From the NCBI GenBank assembly GCA_030610325.1, contig JAUWRZ010000015.1, positions 1-14,425 of the forward strand: a DNA stretch of 14,425 bases, in the 5' to 3' direction. Every line of letters starts with the position of its first letter. Positions within the stretch are counted from its first letter, which is position 1. The notes under the pieces are model-generated. The model did no database searches. It had not been told where the DNA came from and worked only from the letters and a program-made list of their open reading frames with translations. This DNA comes from Sulfurimonadaceae bacterium. Its GTDB lineage: Bacteria > Campylobacterota > Campylobacteria > Campylobacterales > Sulfurimonadaceae. A program made the translations under genes and the position numbers. Positions 13,209-14,425 of this stretch are shown here, in pieces.

Positions 13209-13718
13209 TTAATACTCAAATGTATTTGGGTTGCGTGTATCTGCTTTTAGGTTGTAGTAGCGTTCATCTTCCCCTATGACGACATGTGCCATCAGGTTCC
13301 ATCGGCCTGGATTCGCGATCTTGACCTCTTTGAAGGTGTAGACACCATTCTCGATCAGTGGATCATCAAGTATGATATCGAGATCATTATGTCCAGGATG
13401 TGTTATGATCACTTTGATCTTTGCATCATCGACCGCATTCTTCGCTTTATCAGTCACCTTATAGACAAGGACAGCTCTCTCCTGATCTAGATTTTCACTG
13501 ATATAGTCAATATCATAACGTTTATTGAACTTTATCTTCGCGACTATAAAACTATTTACATTGTTATCATAGTCATGATACTCTTGCATATTATGATCAC
13601 TCATCTGCACCGGGTTCTCCAGTGCGACCATGATGGTAGCTACTGAAGCAGCCACGATCATCAGTATAGAGATGGTGATGGCATAAGGCCAGTACAACGC
13701 TTTACTCGTCTTGCTCAT
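13209..13718 (-). CDS. FixH-family membrane protein
   Basis: This 169-residue protein has a basic N-terminus (MSKTSKALYWPY), one membrane helix (about 12-33, AITISILMIVAASVATIMVAL), a conserved-looking ENPVQMSDHNMQEYHDYDNNVNSFI segment and an immunoglobulin-like periplasmic domain (RAVLVYKVTDKAKNAVDDAKIKV, then LIENGVYTFKEVKIANPGRWNLMAHVVI). This is the pattern of FixH and YtkA-like proteins; FixH is linked to maturation of cbb3 cytochrome oxidase. In Campylobacterota a FixH-like gene commonly lies just after ccoNOQP, and the oxidase genes would then be upstream, beyond 14425. The ATG at 13718 has GAAGAGAGA directly before it and is preferred over a TTG at 13736. It overlaps the preceding gene by 17 bases. 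Confidence 0.78.
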   Translation of the reverse strand: MSKTSKALYWPYAITISILMIVAASVATIMVALENPVQMSDHNMQEYHDYDNNVNSFIVAKIKFNKRYDIDYISENLDQERAVLVYKVTDKAKNAVDDAKIKVIITHPGHNDLDIILDDPLIENGVYTFKEVKIANPGRWNLMAHVVIGEDERYYNLKADTRNPNTFEY

Positions 13719-14409
13719 TCTCTCTCTTCTTTCCAAAATATTTCTGCTTTAAATACCTCAGTATCGCGAAAAGGATTGTCCCATAAAAAACTAAACGTAA
13801 GAGGTCTATGAAGTCCTTACTTCCACTACCTGCTGCTTTTTTAAGTTCTATACCTTTAGATTCCGCTAACTGTTCAGCAAGGTCACTGTAACCAATGAAC
13901 AACCCGGCTGAGTATTTCGAGACTATGTTCTCTGTTTTTACTTTTTGTGAGATCACAGGCAAGATGGTGCCACCGTAATTGCTCATAAGCTCTTTTATCT
14001 CATCAAAACTTCTGCCGAACATGAACGAACTGATGACTGCACCTATGAAAGTGCCGTTGGGACTCAGGATCTGCTTTTTATCAAAATCGTTATATAAAGA
14101 TGCCGGGTGCGCCAGGATGTCGATCTGTTTATCCAGTTCGGAGAAGCTAAGTATGACAAATGGCTCTTTTAACTCTTTAGACATCTCAAGTTCATACTCC
14201 GCAATAGTCTGATTGTTTTCGAGTTCACGTATCATCACAAGATAGAGGCCGATACCTGTGGTCTCAAAAAGTTCACCACCAATAGCATCGATCTGTGCGG
14301 TAAAATCAGGATTACTGACGACTTCATCTTTATATAAATATTCTGCAAAAAGTGTCGTGGAAAAAAACAGGGTGAGGGTGAGGGCCACCAGCCCTCTAAC
14401 GAACGTCAA
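13702..14409 (-). CDS. Exported protein with C-terminal membrane anchor, unknown function (TPM-like by architecture)
   Basis: This 235-residue protein has a signal peptide (1-22, ending TTLFA before EYLYK), a mixed alpha/beta domain of about 170 residues (TTGIGLYLVMIREL, then EPFVILSFSELDKQIDIL), and a C-terminal membrane helix (about 201-221) before a charged cytoplasmic tail ending KKRENEQDE. Signal peptide, roughly 150-residue domain and C-terminal helix is the layout of TPM-domain (YgcG-type) proteins, and the strand preceding FVILSFSELD fits loosely, but I do not recognise a diagnostic motif. In C. jejuni several small uncharacterised genes sit between ccoP and addB, and this may be one of them. 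The start is probably the TTG at 14409: a stop codon directly precedes it and the next alternative, a GTG at 14388, would remove the charged end of the signal peptide. Confidence 0.6.
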   Translation of the reverse strand: MTFVRGLVALTLTLFFSTTLFAEYLYKDEVVSNPDFTAQIDAIGGELFETTGIGLYLVMIRELENNQTIAEYELEMSKELKEPFVILSFSELDKQIDILAHPASLYNDFDKKQILSPNGTFIGAVISSFMFGRSFDEIKELMSNYGGTILPVISQKVKTENIVSKYSAGLFIGYSDLAEQLAESKGIELKKAAGSGSKDFIDLLRLVFYGTILFAILRYLKQKYFGKKRENEQDE

Positions 14410-14425
14410 TTAATCAACCGACGTA

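Noticed and set aside
1..14425. CRISPR array, transposase, integrase, tRNA or other mobile-element signs
   Set aside because: I found no spaced direct repeats, no recombinase motifs and no tRNA-like cloverleaf; composition and codon use look even across the window.

Overview
The window looks like chromosomal DNA of a Campylobacterota (epsilonproteobacterial) organism, probably a free-living relative of Sulfurovum, Sulfuricurvum or Sulfurimonas. This rests on gene content and order: a FixH-like gene, an addB-addA pair and a Campylobacter-type cts (natural transformation) locus follow one another as they do, from memory, around Cj1490c-Cj1470c of C. jejuni. The moderate GC content fits Sulfurovum better than Campylobacter, but the genus is an inference. 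Every supported gene lies on the minus strand, so transcription runs from the high-coordinate end to the low-coordinate end.

Region 1 (14409 down to 8141) is a four-gene run: an exported protein with a C-terminal membrane segment, a FixH-family membrane protein, AddB and AddA. The first two resemble the genes that follow the cbb3 oxidase operon in this phylum. AddA and AddB form a two-nuclease helicase complex for double-strand break repair. Genes overlap or nearly touch. A small hairpin encloses the addB start codon, and a good intrinsic terminator lies at 8005-8029, about 110 bases past addA.

Region 2 (8140 to 7805) is the only real intergenic gap. After the addA terminator there is a perfect TATAAT box on the minus strand. 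It is followed at the right distance by a stretch that can fold into two strong stems and ends in T-tracts. This is either a small RNA gene or a structured leader of the transformation operon.

Region 3 (7804 to 1) is a tightly packed operon for a type II secretion / type IV pilus-like machine. In order it encodes a CtsR/GspC/PilP-like bitopic protein, a lipoprotein secretin (CtsD), two bitopic inner-membrane proteins that fill the CtsX or PilN/PilO slot, two pseudopilins, the assembly ATPase (CtsE), the polytopic platform protein (CtsF), a third pseudopilin, and the start of a secreted SPOR-domain protein cut by the window edge. By analogy to the C. jejuni Cts system this should be a DNA-uptake pseudopilus: CtsE powers assembly on CtsF, pseudopilins are polymerised, and the secretin gives the outer-membrane pore. 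No CtsP-like Walker-box protein and no prepilin peptidase are present in the window.

Most starts were set by eye. Several computed longest frames begin at TTG or GTG codons, whereas an ATG a few bases on either has a better ribosome binding site or sits in a TGATG stop-start overlap with the previous gene. I found no tRNA, rRNA, mobile element or CRISPR array.
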